From positions 1 to 18,475 of the forward strand of contig JAGLBF010000007.1 of NCBI GenBank assembly GCA_018260375.1: DNA of 18,475 bases, read 5' to 3'. Position 1 is the stretch's first letter. Each line of letters begins with the position of its first letter. Below the pieces are notes generated by a model, which was not told where the DNA came from, ran no database searches, and saw only the letters and a list, made by a program, of their open reading frames with translations. The translations under genes and the position numbers were made by a program. Shown piece by piece: positions 1 to 7,321 of the stretch. This stretch comes from Deinococcus sp. (GTDB lineage: Bacteria; Deinococcota; Deinococci; Deinococcales; Deinococcaceae).

Positions 1-19
1 TAGGGCAGGCAACTAGGGC

Positions 20-53
20 AATCAGAGTACAACGAATTAAACGGAATCCGTAT
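20..53. repeat. End of a dispersed ATACGGA-type repeat
   Basis: The stretch ends in CGGAATCCGTAT (42-53), the same outer end as the 135-bp repeats further right. Upstream of that, AGTAC and AAT-AA blocks align with the flank of the copy at 9293-9355, with several differences. Only the right end is visible; the rest would lie left of the window. Its boundary coincides with the point where the IS6-like coding sequence stops matching. Confidence 0.55.
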
Positions 54-183
54 GAGTCCCTCGCTGGAGAAGCAAGTCGTGGGTATTACGGTAGCTGAGT
101 GCAAATCGGTGATACAGCCAGACGGCATGCTGGATGATGCTTTTGGGGCAACGCTGGCGGTCAGGCTTCACGTCAGCAGGCAT
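37..183 (-). pseudogene. Truncated IS6-family transposase, N-terminal fragment
   Basis: Reading from the ATG at 181-183, the peptide contains YPKSII-like (here CPKSII), AVWLYHRFALSYR and a DLLLQRG stretch. This is the N-terminal signature of IS6 transposases, usually followed by a sequence like VSYETIRRW. Here the match ends after RG and the frame reads a few unrelated residues (THTDSV) into a dispersed repeat end before a stop. About 40 of an expected 220-230 residues are left, so this is a dead fragment. Confidence 0.55.
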
Positions 184-220
184 GCCAGACGAGCCTACCC
201 GAACTGAACCTGACAGAACC
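54..220 (-). mobile_element. Remnant of an IS6-like insertion sequence
   Basis: On the minus strand the fragment begins at 220 with GGTTCTGTCAGGTTCAGTTC, resembling the GGTTCTGT-type termini of IS6-family elements. It continues into the first roughly 40 codons of a transposase. Nothing of the DDE catalytic core remains, so it cannot move by itself. It is cut off at about 53 by the end of a different small repeat. Family assignment rests on the short N-terminal motif and terminus and is moderate. Confidence 0.5.
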
Positions 221-281
221 AAATAAAGGGGCATGGGGTCTCAACTCTGGTGCCGTTCTGAGCGGGGTGTGGCGGGGTAGG

Positions 282-1046
282 TTACAGCGCCATCCATCCC
301 CCGTCCGCTGTAATCACGGCCCCGTTGATCATTTTTGAGCCATCCGAAGCGAGGAATAAAGCCAGGCGGGCGATGTCCAGCGGCTCAAGGTAGCTGGGGA
401 TCATCTGTGCGAAGGTTCCGGTGCGCTGCGCTCCAGTGAGGTCAAGTTTCTCCTGCGGCATGCTTTCGGCAATGTTGGTTTTGGTGCCGCCGGGAGCGAT
501 CAGGTTACAGCGAATGCCGCGCTGGGCGTACATCCACGCGGTGCTGCGGGTCAGGCCAAGCAGCGCGTGTTTGCTGGTGGTATAGGCGACCCCTGCGGCG
601 CCCCCGCTCACACTGGCGGTTGACCCAACATTGATGATCGAGCCCCCGCCCTGGTTGAGCATGTGCTGCACGGCTTTGCGGCTGGTATACATCGAGCCAT
701 TCAGGTTGATTCCGATTACACGTTCCCACGCCTCGTCCGTTACCTCGCCCACGCCCGCCATGTAGTCCATGACGCCTGCACAGTTGGCGAGCACGTCGAC
801 GTGTCCGTACTTCGTAACCGCGAGTTCAACCAGGGCTTCGGCGCTGGCCTGATCCGCGATATTGCCCTGCAGCCCAACGATGTCGGCGCCGCTACCCGCT
901 AGTTCGTCTACGGTCTGGTTAAGCCGCTCGGCGTGCCAGTCGCCTGCGACAACCCGGCAACCCTCCTGGGTGAACAGTTCAGCCATGGCACGTCCCATCC
1001 CTGAAGCCGCGCCCGTAATGACAGCCACTTTATCTGCTAATTGCAT
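282..1046 (-). CDS. SDR-family NAD(P)-dependent oxidoreductase
   Basis: This 254-residue protein is a complete classical short-chain dehydrogenase with a Rossmann fold. The cofactor motif TGAASGMG is at residues 11-18, and NCAG (a variant of NNAG) at 88-91. The catalytic set is Asn114, Ser142, Tyr155 and Lys159 (YTTSK). Asp36 after the second strand favours NAD(H) over NADPH. Such enzymes oxidise or reduce alcohols and ketones in the cytoplasm; the substrate cannot be read from the sequence. The ATG at 1044-1046 is supported by AAGGAG on the minus strand seven bases upstream. The gene is divergent from the thiamine operon, and two 17-bp direct repeats lie in its leader. No terminator is evident downstream. 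Confidence 0.9.
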   Translation of the reverse strand: MQLADKVAVITGAASGMGRAMAELFTQEGCRVVAGDWHAERLNQTVDELAGSGADIVGLQGNIADQASAEALVELAVTKYGHVDVLANCAGVMDYMAGVGEVTDEAWERVIGINLNGSMYTSRKAVQHMLNQGGGSIINVGSTASVSGGAAGVAYTTSKHALLGLTRSTAWMYAQRGIRCNLIAPGGTKTNIAESMPQEKLDLTGAQRTGTFAQMIPSYLEPLDIARLALFLASDGSKMINGAVITADGGWMAL

Positions 1047-1068
1047 AATTTACTCCTTAAAAATTCTC

Positions 1069-1106
1069 AAAGAGAGGCTTAAACTGTTGAAAGAGAGGCT
1101 TAAACT
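1069..1106 (-). repeat. Two 17-bp direct repeats in the SDR leader
   Basis: AGTTTAAGCCTCTCTTT occurs twice on the minus strand (1069-1085 and 1090-1106), exactly identical and 21 bp apart start to start, i.e. two helical turns. The nearer copy ends 22 bases before the SDR start codon. The position and phasing suggest a tandem binding site for a repressor or activator; the regulator is unknown. Confidence 0.6.
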
Positions 1107-1195
1107 CTAGCACATTCCCTGTGTACTTTTACGGCCTGCCTTTTATCATTCATTGCCTTACTGCTTTTGCCTGATGATTTCCGCCCCCTATCCCC

Positions 1196-1224
1196 TTGAC
1201 CTGCTGCGTGCTAGGTGACATACT
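1196..1224 (+). promoter_or_regulatory. Promoter of the thiamine operon
   Basis: TTGACC at 1196-1201 is a near-consensus -35 box. A 17-bp spacer follows, then CATACT at 1219-1224 (four of six matches to TATAAT). Transcription would start near 1231-1234, which is where the first stem of the TPP riboswitch begins. That agreement supports the call. Confidence 0.65.
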
Positions 1225-1233
1225 ACGAAGCAC

Positions 1234-1332
1234 GTCAACAGGGGTGCTTCCGCAATAGGGCCGGAGGCTGAGAGGGCAAGTGTGCCTAACCCTAGAACCT
1301 GAACTGGTTAGTACCAGCGGAGGGAGTGTGAC
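1234..1332 (+). ncRNA. TPP riboswitch (THI element)
   Basis: The conserved elements appear in order: GGGGTGC at 1241-1247, CTGAGA at 1268-1273, ACCTGA at 1298-1303, and then GGTTAGTACCAGCGGAGGGA at 1306-1325. The closing P1 stem can pair GTCA (1234-1237) with TGAC (1329-1332), plus two inner pairs. TTCCG/CGGAG forms part of P2, and a short variable P3 arm contains GGGCAAGTGTGCC. Thiamine diphosphate binding represses downstream genes in this class. The immediate downstream gene is thiC, which fits. Confidence 0.95.
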
Positions 1333-1361
1333 TGTGTGCATGCCTGTATCTTTTTGTGGTG

Positions 1362-1399
1362 GCCCACCTCCGAATGTGTTGTCTTGGGGGGGCTTTTTT
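1362..1399 (+). terminator. Candidate riboswitch-controlled intrinsic terminator
   Basis: GCCCACCTC can pair with the seven-G run and following C at 1386-1393 (one A-G mismatch and one G-U pair). A run of six T follows at once. It lies 30 bases after the riboswitch aptamer and well before thiC, the expected place for an expression platform. The stem is imperfect with a loop of about 14 bases, so the alternative of control at the thiC ribosome binding site remains open. Confidence 0.5.
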
Positions 1400-1559
1400 G
1401 GTTGATGGTTGACAGGTGCTGCTGAAGCGTTTGGCCGCGCCTGCCACTAAACATATTCAAGACAAATCTGACCGCTGTGCCTTTCCCCGTGAGGGGCGAG
1501 GGTAAAACATACGTTCCAAACACACTTTTTTCCATCACCACCATCACGTTGGAGACCCT

Positions 1560-3396
<1,837 letters not shown>

Positions 3397-3404
<8 letters not shown>

Positions 3405-4056
3405 ATCCCTTTACCGCCCACTGGGTCACCTGTACCTCGTCGCCACGCCGCGCCCGCAGCAGTCTGAAACCGACTTTTTGCTGCGAATACAAGACGCGCT
3501 AGACGGCGGCGTAGACACCTTGCAACTGCGCTGTAAAGCGGATGACAGCCGCTACGGTGAGGCGCGGCCCTACATTGCCCTGAGCGAAAAAGTGCGCGAC
3601 CTTGCCCACGCCCGCCACGTTCCCTTTTTTGTTAATGACCGCATAGACGTGGCGCTGGCGGCGGGCGCAGACGGGGTTCACCTGGGTCAGGATGACTTGC
3701 CCGTAGTCTGGGCGCGGCAGATTGCGCCTAAGCTGAGGCTGGGCCGCAGCACCCATAAGCCCGCCGACGCTGACCAGGCACTCGCCGAAGCCCCCGCCTA
3801 CTTTGCCACTGGCCCGGTGTACGCCACCCCCACCAAACCGGGCCGCGCCGCTGCTGGGCTGGACTATGTGCGCCACGTCGCCGCGCTCGCGCCTGCATTG
3901 CCCTGGTACGCGATTGGTGGCATAGACCTCAGCAATGTACAAGACGTTCTGAATGCCGGAGCAACCCGCATTGCTGTGGTGCGGGCGGTGCTGGACGCAC
4001 GGGACGTAGTGGCGGCAGCCGATGCGCTGAGGCGCGTGGTGATGAGCCGCAGCTAA
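3397..4056 (+). CDS. thiE: Thiamine-phosphate synthase ThiE
   Basis: ThiE joins hydroxymethylpyrimidine diphosphate to the thiazole phosphate, giving thiamine phosphate. The 219-residue protein is a TIM barrel with LQLRCK (42-47), FFVNDR (77-82), HLGQDD (95-100), STH (118-120), the TPTKPG loop (144-149) and a GGI phosphate-binding turn near residue 173. All substrate-contacting motifs are present. The ATG overlaps the end of thiC by eight bases. No strong ribosome binding site is visible, so expression probably depends on translation of thiC. About 175 bases separate it from thiS. Confidence 0.96.
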
Positions 4057-4096
4057 TGAACAAACGCAGCTGATCAATAAGGGCTGTGTGCTACAT

Positions 4097-4126
4097 ATTC
4101 TGGCCTCAACCGTATTAAACACGCGG
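4097..4126 (+). repeat. Left arm of the inverted repeat flanking thiS
   Basis: These 30 bases, containing ATTCTGGCCTCAACCGT, are matched in reverse complement at 4447-4476 with 27 of 30 identities. The three differences are all A versus G. The repeat lies between thiE and thiS. It could be a dispersed repeat present twice in opposite orientation, or the arms of an mRNA fold enclosing thiS. Confidence 0.75.
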
Positions 4127-4161
4127 TGAGAGAAGGTCAGCGGGCAGAGGTCAACGTACGC

Positions 4162-4195
4162 ACGGACTCTAGCCATAGAGAAGCGCAGTCCGTAT
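4162..4195. repeat. Remnant of the ATACGGACTGC core repeat
   Basis: ACGGACT (4162-4168) pairs with AGTCCGT (4187-4193), and the segment ends in GCGCAGTCCGTAT as the 71-bp cores at 6355-6425 and 9221-9291 do. The interior is only 18 bases and unlike the larger cores. It looks like a shortened or decayed member of the family just upstream of thiS. Confidence 0.55.
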
Positions 4196-4232
4196 CAGCC
4201 ACCACCCACCGCCGGCAACTACAAGGAGCCCC

Positions 4233-4427
4233 ATGCAAGTTAATGGAGAACCCCACCCCTACACCCCCAGCCTTACCCTGCACCAGCTTTTGCAGCAGCT
4301 CGCCGTAGCGCCTGACCGGGTAGCGATTGCCGTCAATGACGACTTTTATGCGGGCGGACAGGCCCCAGACTGCGAGCTGGCGGCGGAAGACGTGGTGGAA
4401 ATCGTGCGGGTCATTGGCGGGGGTTAA
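4233..4427 (+). CDS. thiS: Sulfur carrier protein ThiS
   Basis: ThiS is a 64-residue ubiquitin-fold protein whose C-terminal glycine carries the sulfur, as a thiocarboxylate, to ThiG for thiazole formation. The protein begins MQVNGE, contains the AIAVNDDFY strand and ends VIGGG, so the required Gly-Gly tail is intact. The start is fixed by AAGGAG at 4223-4228. It is enclosed by a 30-bp inverted repeat (4097-4126 and 4447-4476). The adenylating partner ThiF is not encoded in this window. Confidence 0.95.
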   Translation: MQVNGEPHPYTPSLTLHQLLQQLAVAPDRVAIAVNDDFYAGGQAPDCELAAEDVVEIVRVIGGG

Positions 4428-4446
4428 CACGGGCTGCGCTGCCCTG

Positions 4447-4476
4447 CCGCGTGCTCAACACGGTTGAGGCCAGAAT
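4447..4476 (-). repeat. Right arm of the inverted repeat flanking thiS
   Basis: Inverted copy of 4097-4126 (27 of 30 identical), lying in the thiS-thiG gap. The arms are separated by 320 bases holding thiS and its ribosome binding site. Confidence 0.75.
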
Positions 4477-4483
4477 CCGGGGC

Positions 4484-4526
4484 GGTAAAGATTCAGCCCT
4501 CTTGCTTCTCCTGACCGCTCTTTACC
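4484..4526 (+). promoter_or_regulatory. Hairpin just upstream of the thiG ribosome binding site
   Basis: GGTAAAGA (4484-4491) is the exact complement of TCTTTACC (4519-4526), and TCAG inside (4493-4496) can pair with CTGA (4511-4514). The stem ends five bases before the AAGGAG of thiG at 4532-4537. It could affect thiG translation or mRNA stability. There is no T run, so it is not an intrinsic terminator. Confidence 0.45.
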
Positions 4527-4542
4527 ACCTCAAGGAGCAATT

Positions 4543-5352
4543 ATGAACCAGATACCAGACCCGCTGACCATCGGCGGCACCACATTCACCTCGCGCCTGA
4601 TGCTCGGTACGGGTAAGTACCACGACTTCGGGCTGATGCAAGCTGCACTGGAGGCCAGTGGCACCCAGATTGTCACGGTGGCTATTCGCCGCGTAGAACT
4701 CAAAGCGCCGGGGCATGACGGCCTGCTGGACGCGCTGAACCTAGACCAATTTCAGCTGCTGCCCAACACCGCTGGCTGCCGCACCGCCGAAGAAGCCGTG
4801 CGGGTCGCCAAACTGGCTCGCGCCGCAACGGGTGTCAGCTGGCTTAAGCTAGAGGTCATCCCCGACCCCAAATTCCTGCTGCCCGACCCAATTGGCACGC
4901 TGCGGGCCGCTGAAATACTGGTGGGGGAGGGGTTTACGGTGCTGCCCTATGTGCAGGCTGACGCGGTGCTTGCCCGCCTGCTAGAGGCCGCTGGTTGCGC
5001 TACTGTGATGCCGCTTGCCAGTCCGATTGGCACGGGCAAGGGCCTTCGCAGCCCCGAACTGATTCGCACGGTGCTGGACGGCGCAGGCGTACCGGTTGTG
5101 GTCGACGCGGGCCTGGGCGTACCCAGCGACGCGGCGCAGGCCCTAGAACTGGGCGCGGCGGCTGTGCTGGTCAATACCGCCATTGCCGAAGCGGATGACC
5201 CTGTCGCTATGGCCCAGGCTTTTGCCCTGGGCGTGCAAGCAGGACGCCTGGCGTACCTAGCGGGCCGCATGACCAGCCGCGACAGTGCCAGCCCCAGCAG
5301 TCCAGTGTCAGGCGTGGTGCGCCTTCCCGACCCTGAGCTGGTGGATGGATGA
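4543..5352 (+). CDS. thiG: Thiazole synthase ThiG
   Basis: ThiG condenses deoxyxylulose 5-phosphate, dehydroglycine and ThiS thiocarboxylate into the thiazole moiety. The 269-residue TIM barrel has LMLGTGKY (19-26), VAIRR (46-50) and WLKLEVI, where Lys102 corresponds to the lysine that forms the imine with the sugar phosphate. It also has PLASPIGTGKG and DAGLGVPSDAAQALELG. AAGGAG at 4532-4537 is five bases before the ATG. The variable tail after residue 245 is rich in Ser and Pro. The dehydroglycine comes from ThiO, whose gene starts six bases after the thiG stop. Confidence 0.97.
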   Translation: MNQIPDPLTIGGTTFTSRLMLGTGKYHDFGLMQAALEASGTQIVTVAIRRVELKAPGHDGLLDALNLDQFQLLPNTAGCRTAEEAVRVAKLARAATGVSWLKLEVIPDPKFLLPDPIGTLRAAEILVGEGFTVLPYVQADAVLARLLEAAGCATVMPLASPIGTGKGLRSPELIRTVLDGAGVPVVVDAGLGVPSDAAQALELGAAAVLVNTAIAEADDPVAMAQAFALGVQAGRLAYLAGRMTSRDSASPSSPVSGVVRLPDPELVDG

Positions 5353-5358
5353 TGGACG

Positions 5359-6264
5359 GTGGATAGAACAGCCGCCATCACTGTGGTCGGCGCGGGGCTT
5401 ATCGGCTCTACCACCGCCTTTGCCCTGCACCGCGCTGGGTACGCGGTAACCGTGCTGGACGCCGGCTTACTGGGCGCGGCGTGGCAGGCAGGAGCAGGCA
5501 TGCTGTCGCCTGACGGTGAGGGCCTGAGCCGTGGCCCACTGGCCAACATGGCCCGCCTGAGCCTGAGCCTATGGCCCCAGTTTGCCCGCGACCTAGAGCA
5601 AAGCAGCGGCCTGAGCGTTCACTACCGAGCCGGGGTAGAGCGCCTGCAAAAAGACGGCCTGCGCCTGTGCACCCCAGCCGAAGCCCAGGTACATCCGCCC
5701 AGTGTGGTACGCGCCGCGCTACACGGCCTAGAGGTACGGCGTGAATCCTTTTGTCCCTCATCTTTACCGCTTAGCCCTCATTCATCACTGACTATTCTCG
5801 CCACTGGGGCGTGGAGCGCCGCCTTTGGCCTCCCCGTGTTTCCTGTGCAGGGGCAGGCCCTGTTGCTCTCGGCTGAGTATAACCGCCCTGCGCTGTTTGG
5901 CTGGCGCGGCGCGGGCGCCAAAGGCTACACGCTGTGCCGCCCTGACGGGGTATACGTGGGCGCAACGGTTCGCCGCAGCGCCAGTACGGCCCCAGATGAC
6001 CACGCCCGCCGCTGGTTAGGGGGCGTGGCCTGCCGCCTCTTGCCTGCTGACGTGGCACAGGCACCCGTCAGCCAGACGCTGCTTGGCCTGCGCCCCTGCA
6101 CGGCAGACGACCTGCCCATCATCGGGCCGCATCCCACGTTGCCAGGGGTACTGGTAGCAACTGGACACGGGCGGCACGGAGCGCTGCTGGCTCCCTACAC
6201 AGCGCGGGAAGTGCTGCGGCTGGTGAATCAGCGGTGTGATACGGACTGCAATAAGTGCAGGTGA
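5359..6264 (+). CDS. thiO: Glycine oxidase ThiO
   Basis: This is an FAD-dependent oxidase of the D-amino-acid oxidase family that oxidises glycine to the imine used by ThiG, the oxygen-dependent alternative to ThiH. The dinucleotide fold is clear at the N-terminus (VVGAGLIGSTTAF, Gly11, Gly13, Gly16), with AGAGMLSP after it and a C-terminal LLGLRPCTADDLPIIGP plus TGHGRHGALLAP flavin-binding segment. The 301 residues are shorter than the roughly 370 of Bacillus ThiO; the substrate domain is compact. The start is GTG, since the only nearby ATG (5352) soon meets a stop. The last nine or so residues (CDTDCNKCR) are encoded by a dispersed repeat remnant. Confidence 0.9.
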   Translation: MDRTAAITVVGAGLIGSTTAFALHRAGYAVTVLDAGLLGAAWQAGAGMLSPDGEGLSRGPLANMARLSLSLWPQFARDLEQSSGLSVHYRAGVERLQKDGLRLCTPAEAQVHPPSVVRAALHGLEVRRESFCPSSLPLSPHSSLTILATGAWSAAFGLPVFPVQGQALLLSAEYNRPALFGWRGAGAKGYTLCRPDGVYVGATVRRSASTAPDDHARRWLGGVACRLLPADVAQAPVSQTLLGLRPCTADDLPIIGPHPTLPGVLVATGHGRHGALLAPYTAREVLRLVNQRCDTDCNKCR

Positions 6265-6289
6265 TTTCTGATTGAAGCGCCGTTCGTAT
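6239..6289. repeat. Repeat remnant overlapping the thiO 3' end
   Basis: ATACGGACTGC at 6239-6249 is the end motif of the core repeat. A degenerate opposite end (GCGCCGTTCGTAT) sits at 6277-6289, directly before the 135-bp repeat. The thiO stop codon (6262-6264) is inside, so the repeat supplies the C-terminal tail of ThiO. Confidence 0.45.
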
Positions 6290-6290
6290 G

Positions 6291-6425
6291 ATACGGATTC
6301 CGATTGATTTGGCGTACTTCCGAATCAATCAGGGCGGATGCGAGTGGGAACAGCATACGGACTGTGCGGTATGGAGCCGCAGGCGGCGCTTTTCCGACTG
6401 TGGTGGAATGGAGCGCAGTCCGTAT
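6291..6425 (+). repeat. 135-bp composite repeat, copy 1
   Basis: A 63-bp flank (6291-6353) starts with ATACGGATTCCG. Next comes C and a 71-bp core (6355-6425) bounded by ATACGGACTG and GCGCAGTCCGTAT as inverted ends. The core holds a GCCG/CGGC hairpin followed by GCTTTT (6376-6393), a weak terminator-like shape pointing towards thiD. The second copy is at 9221-9355. Flanks differ at one of 63 positions and cores at one of 71, but core orientation relative to flank is reversed between copies. It fills the thiO-thiD gap. Confidence 0.85.
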
Positions 6426-6475
6426 GAGAAGCTAGAAGCTACGTCTATACGGGGATTTTTATTGAGGTGAAAACG

Positions 6476-7249
6476 GTGACCATCTATTCTTCAGCCTATC
6501 CTTCAGCCTCCACTTCCCGTCCCCCTGTCGCCCTGACCATCGCGGGCTCTGACTCTGGTGGCGGCGCGGGCGTTCAGGCTGACCTCAAGACCTTTGAGGC
6601 CCACCGTGTCTTTGGTACCTGCGCCATTACGCTGGTTACGGCGCAAAATACCCTGGGCGTGCAGGCGCTAGACTACCTCTCGCCGCAGCTTGTGCGGGCA
6701 CAGATTCGGGCGGTGCTGTCTGATTTTCCTGTGTGCGCCGTCAAAACAGGTGCGCTGGGCCGCCCCGAGCTGGTGCAGGTGGTGGCCGAAGAACTGCGCG
6801 GGCTTGGGCTGCCGCTGGTGGTTGACCCGGTGATGCTCGCCAAAAGTGGCGACTCGCTGCTGGACGCCGAGGCGCTGCACACCCTGATAACCGAATTGCT
6901 GCCGCTCGCCACGCTCATCACCCCCAACGTGCCAGAGTGGGCCGCGTTGCAGGCGGCAGGCGCACCTAGAGCGCTGCCGCTGCTGCTCAAGGGCGGGCAT
7001 GCCGAGGGTGAACTGGTGACCGACGAACTCTGCACGCTCACGCACAGCCTGACGCTCACGGCCCCGCGCCTGCACACCCGCCACACGCACGGCACAGGCT
7101 GCACCCTGTCGGCGGCTATCACGGCTCACCTGGCACTGGGACAGGACTTAGAACGTTCGGTGCGCTCTGCTCACGCCTACCTCCAAGCGGCGCTGCGGCG
7201 TGCGCCTGGGCTGGGTGCGGGCGCGGGGCCACTGGGGTTTTGGGAGTAA
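6476..7249 (+). CDS. thiD: Hydroxymethylpyrimidine (phosphate) kinase ThiD
   Basis: ThiD phosphorylates hydroxymethylpyrimidine and its phosphate to the diphosphate used by ThiE. It is a ribokinase-fold protein with LTIAGSDSGGGAGVQADLK near the N-terminus, VDPVML, TPNVPEW, LLKGGH and the anion-hole motif HGTGCT with the catalytic Cys region. GAGGTGA at 6464-6470 is a long match to the anti-Shine-Dalgarno and lies five bases before the GTG at 6476, favouring this start (257 residues) over the in-frame GTG at 6467, which is inside the binding site. It is the last gene of the operon, separated from thiO by repeats. The 3' end carries G-tracts. Confidence 0.95.
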   Translation: MTIYSSAYPSASTSRPPVALTIAGSDSGGGAGVQADLKTFEAHRVFGTCAITLVTAQNTLGVQALDYLSPQLVRAQIRAVLSDFPVCAVKTGALGRPELVQVVAEELRGLGLPLVVDPVMLAKSGDSLLDAEALHTLITELLPLATLITPNVPEWAALQAAGAPRALPLLLKGGHAEGELVTDELCTLTHSLTLTAPRLHTRHTHGTGCTLSAAITAHLALGQDLERSVRSAHAYLQAALRRAPGLGAGAGPLGFWE

Positions 7250-7278
7250 TGGGGTTTTGGGGGTAGTGAGGGTTTGGG
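7234..7278 (+). other. G-tract cluster, possible G-quadruplex
   Basis: Six runs of three or more G (7234, 7242, 7251, 7259, 7270, 7276) are separated by loops of three to six bases: TTTT, AGTAAT, TTTT, TAGTGA and TTT. This satisfies the simple four-tract G-quadruplex pattern with tracts to spare. The thiD stop codon (TAA 7247-7249) lies inside. It occupies the convergent gap between thiD and the ABC gene, where no ordinary terminator hairpin is visible on either strand. Confidence 0.55.
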
Positions 7279-7321
7279 ATTGTTCTTTGGAAGGTTTCTT
7301 GCTTTACGGTCTTGCCTTGCT

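Noticed and set aside
1407..1412. TTGACA in the thiC leader as a second promoter
   Set aside because: No -10-like box lies 16-18 bases downstream, and the site is after the riboswitch and its terminator.
1533..1547. CATCACCACCATCAC before thiC, reading as five in-frame histidine codons
   Set aside because: No start codon precedes it in that frame, and the thiC ATG with its own GGAG follows. It looks like chance, not a tag or a leader peptide.
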